DNA from: Vibrio proteolyticus NBRC 13287
GTDB lineage: Bacteria > Pseudomonadota > Gammaproteobacteria > Enterobacterales > Vibrionaceae
Length of the DNA stretch: 64,000 nucleotides
Direction: 5' to 3'
NCBI RefSeq assembly: GCF_000467125.1
Contig: NZ_BATJ01000009.1
Coordinates: forward strand, 62,001 to 126,000
Shown: piece by piece, positions 57,574-64,000 of the stretch
How the letters are laid out: the number at the start of each line of letters is the position of its first letter
How positions within the stretch are numbered: position 1 is the first letter of the stretch
Notes under the pieces: generated by a model
What the model saw: the letters and a program-made list of their open reading frames with translations, nothing else
Told to the model about the DNA's origin: nothing
Database searches by the model: none
Made by a program: the position numbers and the translations under genes

Positions 57574-58047
57574 TCAGAGGTACTCAACCTTATCGATATC
57601 GTAGTCTTTGGTGCCACCCGGTGTCGTGATGCTGACTTCGTCGCCTTCCATTTTACCAATCAAACCACGTGCCATTGGTGAACTGACGGAAATACGGCCG
57701 CTTTTAATCTCCGCTTCGTCATCACCGACGATGGTGTACTTCTTCTCTTCTTCCGTATCCACATCGATCAGCGTCACCGTCGCGCCAAAAATGACTTTAC
57801 CGGTGTTTTCCATTTTTGTGACGTCAATAACCTGAGCCACAGACAATTTGTACTCGATATCGCGGATTTGCGCTTCGCAGATGCCCTGCTCTTCACGCGC
57901 AGCGTGGTATTCCGCATTCTCTTTCAGGTCACCCAGCTCGCGAGCTTCTGCAATTGCTTCAGAGATTTGTGGGCGAAGCTTAAGTAGACGATCGAGTTCT
58001 TCACGCAGCAGTTTCTCGCCACGGAGAGTCATTGGGACTTTTTCCAT
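57574..58047 (-). CDS. greA: Transcription elongation factor GreA
   Basis: 157-residue factor that stimulates cleavage of backtracked RNA by RNA polymerase. The N-terminal coiled coil (about 1-75) carries the acidic tip [16 protein letters not shown], whose Asp and Glu reach the polymerase active site, and the C-terminal domain has [19 protein letters not shown] and [13 protein letters not shown] 58047 with GAGG upstream. Length is that of the E. coli protein (158). Its promoter is in the long gap shared with ompU. Confidence 0.97.
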   Translation of the reverse strand: MEKVPMTLRGEKLLREELDRLLKLRPQISEAIAEARELGDLKENAEYHAAREEQGICEAQIRDIEYKLSVAQVIDVTKMENTGKVIFGATVTLIDVDTEEEKKYTIVGDDEAEIKSGRISVSSPMARGLIGKMEGDEVSITTPGGTKDYDIDKVEYL

Positions 58048-58596
58048 TTCGTACCTCTATGCCAAAGCAGGCTTTGGACAAAACAAAACCACCCAGTCTT
58101 ATCGATCAGGTAGTCAGAATGATTAAAGATTTCCTCTAGTGTAAACAAACTCTGAGCGGAGATCATCATAATTCACAGACCGTGACCCACTTCACACTTA
58201 ACGCTCAGGGCCGCAGCGATTCTGGAATAAAAAACAACCTAATCAATCACATAAAGAACGCCATACGTCAGTTAAAAAAATAAAAAAAAATAAAAAACCG
58301 TGTATTTTTATAACCATCAGTAATGGTATTTTTTTCTTAAATTTCATAAGCTTGATGTTTTTTACCTTTAAATAAAACACCGTTCAATAGTCAGATTTAT
58401 ATCATTTTACTAACGACATAAGGAACTTTAGCGTTACAACATAGGCCACGTATCTGATGGCGATGTGTGCCTGCTGACAGTAAAAGGTCTTTGCTTAGGG
58501 TTTCACATCTGTCTGATAACGTAAGGTGGACGAGTACTTTTTCGCTCTCCCCTTCATAAAAAACTATTTATGGACAGTAAATTAGGACTTAATAAG
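58048..58596. promoter_or_regulatory. Divergent regulatory region greA / ompU
   Basis: About 550 bases without a gene. The centre (58270-58400) is very AT-rich with long A and T tracts and weak ToxR-box-like sequence; the ompU-proximal part (58430-58590) has ordinary composition and probably forms a long ompU leader. A small palindrome ACCAT / ATGGT with a T-run lies at 58313-58333. Confidence 0.55.
58281..58295 (+). promoter_or_regulatory. Possible ToxR box upstream of ompU
   Basis: TAAAA-AAAAA-TAAAA fits the ToxR consensus TNAAA-N5-TNAAA. The tract is low-complexity, so chance is a serious alternative. ToxR activates ompU in Vibrio cholerae. Confidence 0.25.
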
Positions 58597-59604
58597 ATGA
58601 ACAAGACTCTGATCGCTCTAGCTCTAGCAGCAGTGGCAGGCGGCGCAAGCGCAGCAACAGATTTCAGCCCAGCAGTAAACGGCGGCGACAACACTAACGC
58701 TATCTACTCTGCAGACGGTGCAAACCTTTTCCTAGGCGGCCGCGCTGAATTCCGTGGCGACTTCAACGGTAACGAAGATGGTTCAGACATCGACGGTACT
58801 ATGGCTGACAAGAGCCGTGTACGTCTGAACGTTGGTGGTACTACTCAAATCACTGATACTCTAAGCGGTTTTGGTTTCTACGAAGCTGAGCAAACTACTA
58901 AGAGCGCAAACGACGACAGCAAATTCCAACAGCGTTACGCTTACGTTGGTCTGATGGGCACTTACGGCGCAGTATCTTTCGGTCGTCAAAACACTGCTGG
59001 TGTTCAGATCTCTGACATGTCAGACATCGCGACTTACACTGGTGATCAGAAAGCATTCATCTACGCTGGTAACGAGCAAATCAACAACACTATCGCTTAC
59101 ACTGGTCAATTCGACGCTCTGACTGTTAAAGCAAGCGTTATCGCTGGTGAAGAAGACGATTCAGACGGCTACGGCGTATCTGCTATCTATAACCTGCCAT
59201 TCGGTCTGGGCCTAGGTCTGGGTTACGCAGCTGGTGAAAACAACAACGGTGACGCAGACCAAGTTATCGCTGGTATCAACTACACTAACGGCGGTTTCTA
59301 CACTGGTTTCACTTACACTACTGGTGATCTAGACGACGACAACGATTTCGACGGCTACGAGTTCGCTGCGAAATACAAGTTCGAAAACAACTTCAGCATC
59401 ATCGGTGCTTACCAGAACCGTCAAGTTGAAAACGACGACATCTCTGACTTCTTCGAGCTGACTGGTGCGTACGACTTCAACAAGCACCTGAACGCTTACG
59501 TTGCTTACAAATTCAACCAGCTAGACGATGCTTACACCGACAACAACGGTAAAGTACAAGACGCAGAAGACTCTGTACGTCTAGGCCTGAAATACACATT
59601 CTAA
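58597..59604 (+). CDS. ompU: Outer membrane porin OmpU
   Basis: 335-residue trimeric general porin. Signal MNKTLIALALAAVAGGASA, then mature ATDFSPAVNGGDN; the protein is rich in Gly, Asp, Asn, with alternating strands and a terminal KYTF. RAYVGL-type porin loops are represented by QRYAYVGLMGTYGAVSFGRQ. Start ATG 58597 has AGGA nine bases before. Codon use is strongly biased and unlike neighbours (GGT, GCT, AAC, TAC, ATC dominate), as expected for an abundant protein. The greA-ompU-dacB-tyrS neighbourhood matches Vibrio cholerae. OmpU is by family ToxR-activated and confers bile resistance. Confidence 0.93.
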   Translation: MNKTLIALALAAVAGGASAATDFSPAVNGGDNTNAIYSADGANLFLGGRAEFRGDFNGNEDGSDIDGTMADKSRVRLNVGGTTQITDTLSGFGFYEAEQTTKSANDDSKFQQRYAYVGLMGTYGAVSFGRQNTAGVQISDMSDIATYTGDQKAFIYAGNEQINNTIAYTGQFDALTVKASVIAGEEDDSDGYGVSAIYNLPFGLGLGLGYAAGENNNGDADQVIAGINYTNGGFYTGFTYTTGDLDDDNDFDGYEFAAKYKFENNFSIIGAYQNRQVENDDISDFFELTGAYDFNKHLNAYVAYKFNQLDDAYTDNNGKVQDAEDSVRLGLKYTF

Positions 59605-59636
59605 TGTGTTGACGAGTATTCACTCGTAAAGCAATT

Positions 59637-59664
59637 TCAAACCCGGCTTCGGCCGGGTTTTTTC
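59637..59664 (+). terminator. Intrinsic terminator of ompU
   Basis: CCCGGC-TTCG-GCCGGG tetraloop hairpin followed by TTTTTT. Confidence 0.95.
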
Positions 59665-59792
59665 GTTTCCTGAGGTTAGAATTGACCGCCGTCTAACATC
59701 TGACAAACTATCCGACTGGTTTCACGCCCAATGGCTCTTTATACTTAGAGCTACTGAATCCCATTGATACGACCTGATGAAGGCCCGATTCC

Positions 59793-61217
59793 ATGACACG
59801 TACGCTTAACTACGCGCTTCTGCTTGTTTCCACTCTGCTGGCCGGCCAGGCAATTGCAGACAAATACGCCCCAGTTGATAAACTTCCGCAAGGCAGCCGC
59901 AGTAGTCTGTTGGTGGAAGATTTGCAGGGCAATAACGGTCTGACACTAACCAACAACAGCGACCAGTTTTTTCCGCCAGCCAGTACACTTAAGCTGGTGA
60001 CAGCACTGGCGGCCAAGCTGGAACTGGGTGATCAATTTCATTACCAGACCACACTGGCCAAAGCCGGTAATGATTTAGTGTTTCAATTTTCAGGTGACCC
60101 GACGCTGACCACCAAAGACTTGGCGAATATGCTGTCGGCGGCTAAGCAACAAAAACTCACCCGTATCACAGGTGACATCTGGCTGGACGACTCAGCGTTC
60201 AGTGGCTACGAGCGCGCCATCGGCTGGCCCTGGGACATTCTGGGGGTGTGTTACAGCGCGCCAGCCAGTGCGATCACTCTGGACGAAAACTGTATTCAAG
60301 CCTCAATATATACGCAGGACAACGGCAAAACCCGCGTCTATGTGCCAGAGCAATATCCGGTTTATGTGTCCACCAGTGTCAAAACCGTCACCCGAGCCGG
60401 GCAAAAAGCGGCGCAGTGCGACCTTGAACTGCTGACGCACCCGGACAACCACTATCAATTACGAGGCTGCCTGGTGTCCAGAAAGCAACCTCTGCCACTC
60501 AAGTTCGCGGTTCAGGATACACGTCTGTATGCCACACGCATGATCTACACCGAGCTCAATCGCCTCGGGATAAAACTGGATGGCAAAGTGAAAGTCGGCC
60601 GCCCGAACGCGCCATTGCAGAAAACACTGGCGGTGCACTACTCAGCGCCGTTACCACAGCTGCTGGATGAGATGCTGAAAAAATCCGATAACCTGATCGC
60701 TGACAGCCTGACCAAGTCGCTGGGTGCCCAGTTTTTCATCCAGCCCGGCAGTTTCAAAAACGGCACCGCGGCGATCAAGCAAATCATCTTCGCACACACC
60801 GGCATCGATCTTAAACACGCTCAGTTGGCAGATGGCTCAGGGTTATCACGCAATAACCGTTTTACCGCGCACGACATGGCGGCGGTACTGCGTTATATCT
60901 ACAACAATGATCACAAACTGCACATTATCGATATGATGCCGAAAGCGGGTGAATCCGGCACCCTGCATTACCGTCGCAGCATGCGTAAGGCACCAATCAA
61001 AGGACAGATGATTGCCAAAAGCGGCTCACTGTATGGCAGCTACAATATGGCGGGGTACGGTCTGGACAAAAACGGCAAACCGAATGCGATTTTCGTTCAG
61101 TTTGTCAGTGACTACCATCCGGTCCGTAGGGACGACAACCAACCCGTCGTCCCGCCGATCACTCAGTTCGAAACCCTGTTTTACCAGGATGTGATCAACT
61201 ACAGTCAGGCTAAGTGA
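59793..61217 (+). CDS. dacB: D-alanyl-D-alanine carboxypeptidase/endopeptidase (PBP4)
   Basis: 474-residue periplasmic low-molecular-weight penicillin-binding protein. Signal MTRTLNYALLLVSTLLAGQA with cleavage near IADKY. The catalytic triad motifs are S64-x-x-K67 in PPASTLKLV, SDN in KKSDNLIADS, and KSG in IAKSGSLYGS (in place of KTG). A class C insert lies between the first two, as in E. coli DacB. It trims stem peptides and cuts D-Ala-DAP crosslinks. The 3' end overlaps the convergent mgtE-like gene by 13 bases. Confidence 0.95.
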   Translation: MTRTLNYALLLVSTLLAGQAIADKYAPVDKLPQGSRSSLLVEDLQGNNGLTLTNNSDQFFPPASTLKLVTALAAKLELGDQFHYQTTLAKAGNDLVFQFSGDPTLTTKDLANMLSAAKQQKLTRITGDIWLDDSAFSGYERAIGWPWDILGVCYSAPASAITLDENCIQASIYTQDNGKTRVYVPEQYPVYVSTSVKTVTRAGQKAAQCDLELLTHPDNHYQLRGCLVSRKQPLPLKFAVQDTRLYATRMIYTELNRLGIKLDGKVKVGRPNAPLQKTLAVHYSAPLPQLLDEMLKKSDNLIADSLTKSLGAQFFIQPGSFKNGTAAIKQIIFAHTGIDLKHAQLADGSGLSRNNRFTAHDMAAVLRYIYNNDHKLHIIDMMPKAGESGTLHYRRSMRKAPIKGQMIAKSGSLYGSYNMAGYGLDKNGKPNAIFVQFVSDYHPVRRDDNQPVVPPITQFETLFYQDVINYSQAK

Positions 61218-62050
61218 AGGAAGTAATTCACGACCGTGAAGTAAATCCACATTCCTGAGATATCGACCACCGACGCCAGCACCGGGCTGACCAATACCGC
61301 CGGATCCAGCTTAAACGCCCGGGCGAGGATGGGCAGCAGCCCGCCCAGCGTGGTCGATATCGTCACCTGAATAAACAGCGCCACCGCGATGGCAGCGGCA
61401 ATTAGATGCATGTTAAAGCCACCAGCCGACGCAGGATCACTGAAGATCAGAATCCGCGCCACGATCACCAAAGCAATCGCCAGGGCAATGCACACCGCGA
61501 CCCGACTCTCTTTCCAGCAAACCGCCAACCACTGGCGTTTTTTCAGCTCTCCGGTTGCCAGCGCCCGAATCACTAACGTCGCTGCCTGGCTGCCTGTATT
61601 ACCGCCTGCCGCCGCGATGACTGGCATATAAATCGCCAGTAATACCAGCTGACTGAGCGTATCCTCATAGTGAGAAATGATCAGCCCGGAGACAATTCCG
61701 AGCAGCGCCAGTGCAATGATCCAACCTATCCGATGTTTAACATGCTCAAGCACCCCGGTACTCAGATAGTCATTCGTCGGCTCCACCTCAGAATAGATAA
61801 ACCCCATTTGATGGGCGAAATGACGCGCTTGCTTATCAAAGCCTTCCTGCTCCAGTTGATTGATCAGCTGTTGCACGTAAGCCACAGAGCAGTGATTGAG
61901 AATACCTACGGCTTCTTCAATCGGCATCACAGTGAGTAAATGAATTTGTTTTTGTTGGTCGTACTGCAAAAAAGCATTACGAGCCGCACTGATCTCCGCG
62001 TTGGAGAACGGTGTGGTGTTTTGTGTACAAGTGTCGCTCATTACCGTCAT
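61205..62050 (-). CDS. MgtE family magnesium transporter lacking CBS domains
   Basis: 281-residue inner-membrane divalent-cation transporter. The N-terminal 90 residues keep part of the MgtE_N helical domain (EEAVGILNHCSVAYVQQLINQLE) but the CBS pair that senses cytoplasmic Mg2+ in full-length MgtE is missing. The membrane domain (about 125-281, five helices) has the pore signature PVIAAAGGNTGSQAATLVIRALATGE. ATG 62050 has GGGAG seven bases upstream; ATG 62041 is also possible. It lies behind a leader with a 14-codon upstream ORF and hairpins, so expression is probably regulated after transcription starts. Overlaps dacB by 13 bases at the 3' end. Confidence 0.85.
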   Translation of the reverse strand: MTVMSDTCTQNTTPFSNAEISAARNAFLQYDQQKQIHLLTVMPIEEAVGILNHCSVAYVQQLINQLEQEGFDKQARHFAHQMGFIYSEVEPTNDYLSTGVLEHVKHRIGWIIALALLGIVSGLIISHYEDTLSQLVLLAIYMPVIAAAGGNTGSQAATLVIRALATGELKKRQWLAVCWKESRVAVCIALAIALVIVARILIFSDPASAGGFNMHLIAAAIAVALFIQVTISTTLGGLLPILARAFKLDPAVLVSPVLASVVDISGMWIYFTVVNYFLHLA

Positions 62051-62185
62051 GGCGAATCTCCCGATTGGCAATTGGTAACGACCATCGATAAACAACGTTT
62101 TTCCGGCAGGCACACACAGGCCGGCGGAAATCCGCGATTTATCTTCTAGTAAGACATGGAGAAAAACAGAGAGAGGAAAACAAGC

Positions 62186-62206
62186 TCCCTACCACTTAGG
62201 CAGGGA
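62186..62206 (-). promoter_or_regulatory. Leader hairpin B of the mgtE-like gene
   Basis: On the minus strand TCCCTGCC pairs with GGTAGGGA (eight pairs including one G-T) around a 5-base loop, followed by GCTTGTTTTCC, an imperfect T-run. It may be an attenuator terminator. Its left arm TCCCT could alternatively pair with AGGGA inside the upstream ORF. Confidence 0.5.
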
Positions 62207-62216
62207 CGGAGAGCGC

Positions 62217-62271
62217 CAATACCGAAGCGGGTTATTTTTCTCCCTTCATACTAGGGGGATGGTCGGTATTG
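62217..62271 (-). promoter_or_regulatory. Leader stem A of the mgtE-like gene, overlapping the upstream ORF
   Basis: CAATACCGA in codons 2-5 of the upstream ORF (62263-62271) and TCGGTATTG just after its stop (62217-62225) form a perfect 9-base stem. A ribosome translating the ORF would prevent it. Confidence 0.55.
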
Positions 62272-62276
62272 TTCAT
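62232..62276 (-). CDS. Upstream ORF / candidate leader peptide of the mgtE-like gene
   Basis: 14 codons, MNNTDHPPSMKGEK then TAA, on the minus strand 182 bases before the transporter start. A strong Shine-Dalgarno GGAG lies six bases before the ATG. The peptide contains Asp-His-Pro-Pro near its N-terminus; Asp and Pro early in a peptide are the features of MgtL, the leader of the Mg2+ transporter gene mgtA in enterobacteria, that destabilise ribosomes in low Mg2+. A predicted extended -10 promoter and a 5' hairpin lie just upstream, and two hairpins follow. Translation is predicted from signals only. Confidence 0.55.
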   Translation of the reverse strand: MNNTDHPPSMKGEK

Positions 62277-62292
62277 AGTGGTCTCCAAAAAC

Positions 62293-62324
62293 GTTGCCCC
62301 AGTGGCAACCGCGCTATGATAGCA
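62293..62324 (-). promoter_or_regulatory. Candidate promoter and 5' hairpin of the mgtE-like transcript
   Basis: On the minus strand TGCTATCAT (62316-62324) is an extended -10 (TG-N-TATCAT). Transcription would begin near 62309, exactly where GTTGCC / GGCAAC (62293-62298 and 62304-62309) forms a 5'-terminal hairpin. No good -35 is seen. Confidence 0.45.
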
Positions 62325-62367
62325 AATCAAACTCGGTTTGCCATCGCTTTCAAAGGGAAACAGACAC

Positions 62368-62393
62368 AAAAAACGCCCGTGTCGGGCGTTTTT
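62368..62393 (-). terminator. Intrinsic terminator after tyrS
   Basis: AACGCCCG / CGGGCGTT stem with a TGT loop and T-run on the minus strand, about 20 bases after the tyrS stop. Confidence 0.92.
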
Positions 62394-62411
62394 GCTTCGG
62401 TAAGTTACGCA

Positions 62412-63599
62412 TCAGCTGATAGTTACACGGGCAAATTTACGCTTGCCGACCTGGAATACGTACGTCCCGCTTGCCGGCTCAAACTTCGCGTCCGCCACTT
62501 TCTCACCGTCGATCTTCGCCGCACCTTGCTTGACCATACGCATCGCTTCAGACGTTGATGCACACAGCCCCGCTTCTTTCAGCAGGTTCGATACTGGCAG
62601 GCCCGCATCAAAGCCAAACTCTGGCATTTCGTCCGGGATAGCGCCTTTCTGGAAGCGGTTGATGAACTCCTGCTCTGCGGCGTCGGCGTCGGCGTCGCTG
62701 TGGAAACGAGCAATGATCTCTTTCGCCAGCAGAATCTTGATATCACGAGGGTTTTTACCTGCTTCCACATCTGATTTAAACTGAGTAATTTCATCCAGCG
62801 GACGGAACGACAGTAATTCGTAGTAGCTCCACATCAGATCATCGGAAATCGACATGATCTTACCGAACATCTCACTCGGCGCTTCACTGATGCCGATGTA
62901 GTTGTTGGCAGACTTGGACATTTTCTTCTCACCGTCCAGCCCCACCAGCAGAGGCATCATCAGTACCACTTGAGGCTTCTGACCATGAGATTTTTGCAGC
63001 TCACGCCCCATCAACAGGTTGAACTTCTGGTCAGTACCACCAAGCTCTACATCCGTTTCCATCGCCACAGAATCGTATCCTTGCAGCAGTGGGTACATGA
63101 ACTCGTGAATTGCAATCGGCTGGCCACCCGCGTAACGCTTTTTAAAGTCGTCACGTTCCAGCATACGAGCAACCGTCTGGTTAGCGGCAAGACGGATCAT
63201 GCCTTCTGCGCCCAGCTCCGACAGCCAGTCAGAGTTAAACTGAATCTTGGTTTTAGCCGGATCCAGAATCTTAAACACTTGTTGCTTGTAGGTTTCAGCG
63301 TTACGCAGCACATCTTCGCGCGTCAGCGGCGGACGTGTGGTATTTTTGCCAGTCGGATCGCCGACCATACCGGTAAAATCACCAATCAGGAATGTAACAT
63401 CATGACCAAGTTCCTGAAATGCACGCAGTTTATTCAGGATCACAGTGTGACCAAGGTGGATGTCAGGTGCGGTTGGATCGGCACCTAATTTGATACGCAG
63501 AGGACGACCCTCTTTCAGTTTTTCAATCAGCTCTTCTTCTGGAATCAGCTCTTCCACACCACGCTTAATTTCGGCCAGCGCTGCTTCAATACTCGCCAT
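62412..63599 (-). CDS. tyrS: Tyrosyl-tRNA synthetase
   Basis: 395-residue class I aminoacyl-tRNA synthetase charging tRNA-Tyr. The HIGH-type motif is HLGH in [12 protein letters not shown] (about residues 44-55) and the KMSKS motif is intact ([10 protein letters not shown], about 225-234). A C-terminal S4-like RNA-binding domain follows from about 330 ([25 protein letters not shown], in two blocks). It is of the shorter TyrRS type (about 400 residues) rather than the 424-residue E. coli type. A three-copy hexanucleotide repeat encodes DADADA near residue 303. It is divergent from an M23-type gene and followed by a terminator. Confidence 0.96.
   Translation of the reverse strand: MASIEAALAEIKRGVEELIPEEELIEKLKEGRPLRIKLGADPTAPDIHLGHTVILNKLRAFQELGHDVTFLIGDFTGMVGDPTGKNTTRPPLTREDVLRNAETYKQQVFKILDPAKTKIQFNSDWLSELGAEGMIRLAANQTVARMLERDDFKKRYAGGQPIAIHEFMYPLLQGYDSVAMETDVELGGTDQKFNLLMGRELQKSHGQKPQVVLMMPLLVGLDGEKKMSKSANNYIGISEAPSEMFGKIMSISDDLMWSYYELLSFRPLDEITQFKSDVEAGKNPRDIKILLAKEIIARFHSDADADAAEQEFINRFQKGAIPDEMPEFGFDAGLPVSNLLKEAGLCASTSEAMRMVKQGAAKIDGEKVADAKFEPASGTYVFQVGKRKFARVTIS
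62679..62696. repeat. Hexanucleotide microsatellite (GGCGTC)3 inside tyrS
   Basis: Three exact GGCGTC units, read on the coding strand as alternating Asp-Ala. The unit length preserves frame. Confidence 0.9.
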
Positions 63600-63730
63600 T
63601 CTTGTTCACTCCCACAGATTTGGCAAAAATTTATTAGTTCGACATATTACTTGAATAGCGATGCTTTTTGAAACCAGTTAGACTAAAGAGCCCACTATTT
63701 TCTTTAATTAATTGCAGAACGAACTTTAAG

Positions 63731-64000
63731 ATGTTGTCTATCTTCGCTCGACTTCCATGGATGCACCGAGCATTAATTGCCTGTTTCAGTGCTTTGATGG
63801 TCATTGCACTGTTTTTACCCGATCCTCAAGACCTGCGTAGTGATGAAGGCACACTTGAAGTCGGACGCCATTATCCGCTGACGATAGACGCTGAAGCGCT
63901 CGCCCCAGGCAGCGTGATGACGCCGACGGCTGCGCTGCGCTGGCAAAAACACACCGTTGGCTCCGGAGAAAGTGCAGCGTTGGTGTTCCAGCGCGTCGGT
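63731..64000 (+). CDS. N-terminal part of a probable M23 peptidase/OapA-type envelope protein (cut by window end)
   Basis: Open frame from ATG 63731 to the window end (90 codons, no stop). It encodes a short basic N-terminus (MLSIFARLPWMHR), one hydrophobic anchor (ALIACFSALMVIALFLP) and then a periplasmic region with LEVGRHYPLTID. This topology and the position divergent to tyrS suggest the M23-family endopeptidase that precedes tyrS in Vibrio cholerae (ShyC, as I recall). The catalytic LytM domain would lie outside the window, so the function is not shown here. The ribosome binding site is weak. Confidence 0.6.
   Translation, partial: MLSIFARLPWMHRALIACFSALMVIALFLPDPQDLRSDEGTLEVGRHYPLTIDAEALAPGSVMTPTAALRWQKHTVGSGESAALVFQRVG

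Noticed and set aside
58313..58333. ACCAT / ATGGT hairpin with T-run as terminator of a small RNA
   Set aside because: Only five pairs, all in an A/T-rich tract, and no promoter or transcript start upstream that I can support.

Overview
This is a stretch of conserved chromosome from a gammaproteobacterium, almost certainly a Vibrio. Three things point there. The proteins match Escherichia coli orthologues closely (ArcB, GltB, ThrB, FtsH, YadS). There is an OmpU-type porin between greA and dacB-tyrS. The order tyrS-dacB-ompU-greA-yhbY-rlmE-ftsH-folP-glmM-secG-tRNA-rimP-nusA-infB-rbfA-truB, the rpsO-pnp-nlpI block, and two tandem glutamate synthase operons beside arcA/arcB follow the Vibrio arrangement. 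Base composition looks close to 50% GC throughout, and I see no insertion sequence, prophage, integron, CRISPR array or broken gene. A species call would be guesswork. Coding is dense; both ends cut a gene (a srmB-type helicase at the left, an M23-type peptidase at the right).

Layout. 1-4.8 kb: srmB (partial), then prfC, rimI, holD, yhbS and ubiT on the minus strand. 4.9-9.0 kb: a PAS-GGDEF-EAL protein (RocS-like) between ubiT and ubiUV, the oxygen-independent ubiquinone genes. 9.0-10.9 kb: a MATE exporter and a MarR regulator whose start regions carry the same operator-like palindrome. 11.0-14.8 kb: nlpI, pnp and rpsO, with a long processing hairpin in the pnp leader. 14.9-18.2 kb: mtnN, a CbiB-family gene, btuF and yadS. 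18.2-23.1 kb: the thrABC operon with a complete attenuator (thrL peptide plus terminator). 23.3-24.8 kb: a small outer-membrane-like protein, an RraA-family protein and a DUF3293 protein. 25.0-31.5 kb: arcA with a perfect FNR box, a small lipoprotein translationally coupled to arcB, a GGDEF diguanylate cyclase and yhcC. 31.5-44.4 kb: two non-identical gltBD operons. 44.4-59.6 kb: a DUF1499 lipoprotein, then the translation/transcription gene cluster with tRNA-fMet and tRNA-Leu, the ftsH cluster, greA and ompU. 59.7-64 kb: dacB, an MgtE-family transporter, tyrS and the start of an M23 peptidase gene.

Redox and nitrogen control is a recurring theme. arcA/arcB sense respiratory state, an FNR box lies in front of arcA, ubiTUV serve anaerobic ubiquinone synthesis, and two glutamate synthases of different type sit next to the Arc genes. 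Two c-di-GMP enzymes are embedded in these redox loci.

The most interesting non-coding signals are: (1) the leader of the MgtE transporter gene, which carries a 14-codon upstream ORF with a strong ribosome binding site and mutually exclusive hairpins, so it looks like translation-coupled attenuation; (2) a possible three-way-junction RNA leader in front of the first gltB; (3) paired MarR operators; (4) the thr attenuator. The ArcB sequence also has tyrosine where E. coli has the redox cysteine Cys241. All functional claims rest on reading the sequence and on remembered family features; no database search was run.
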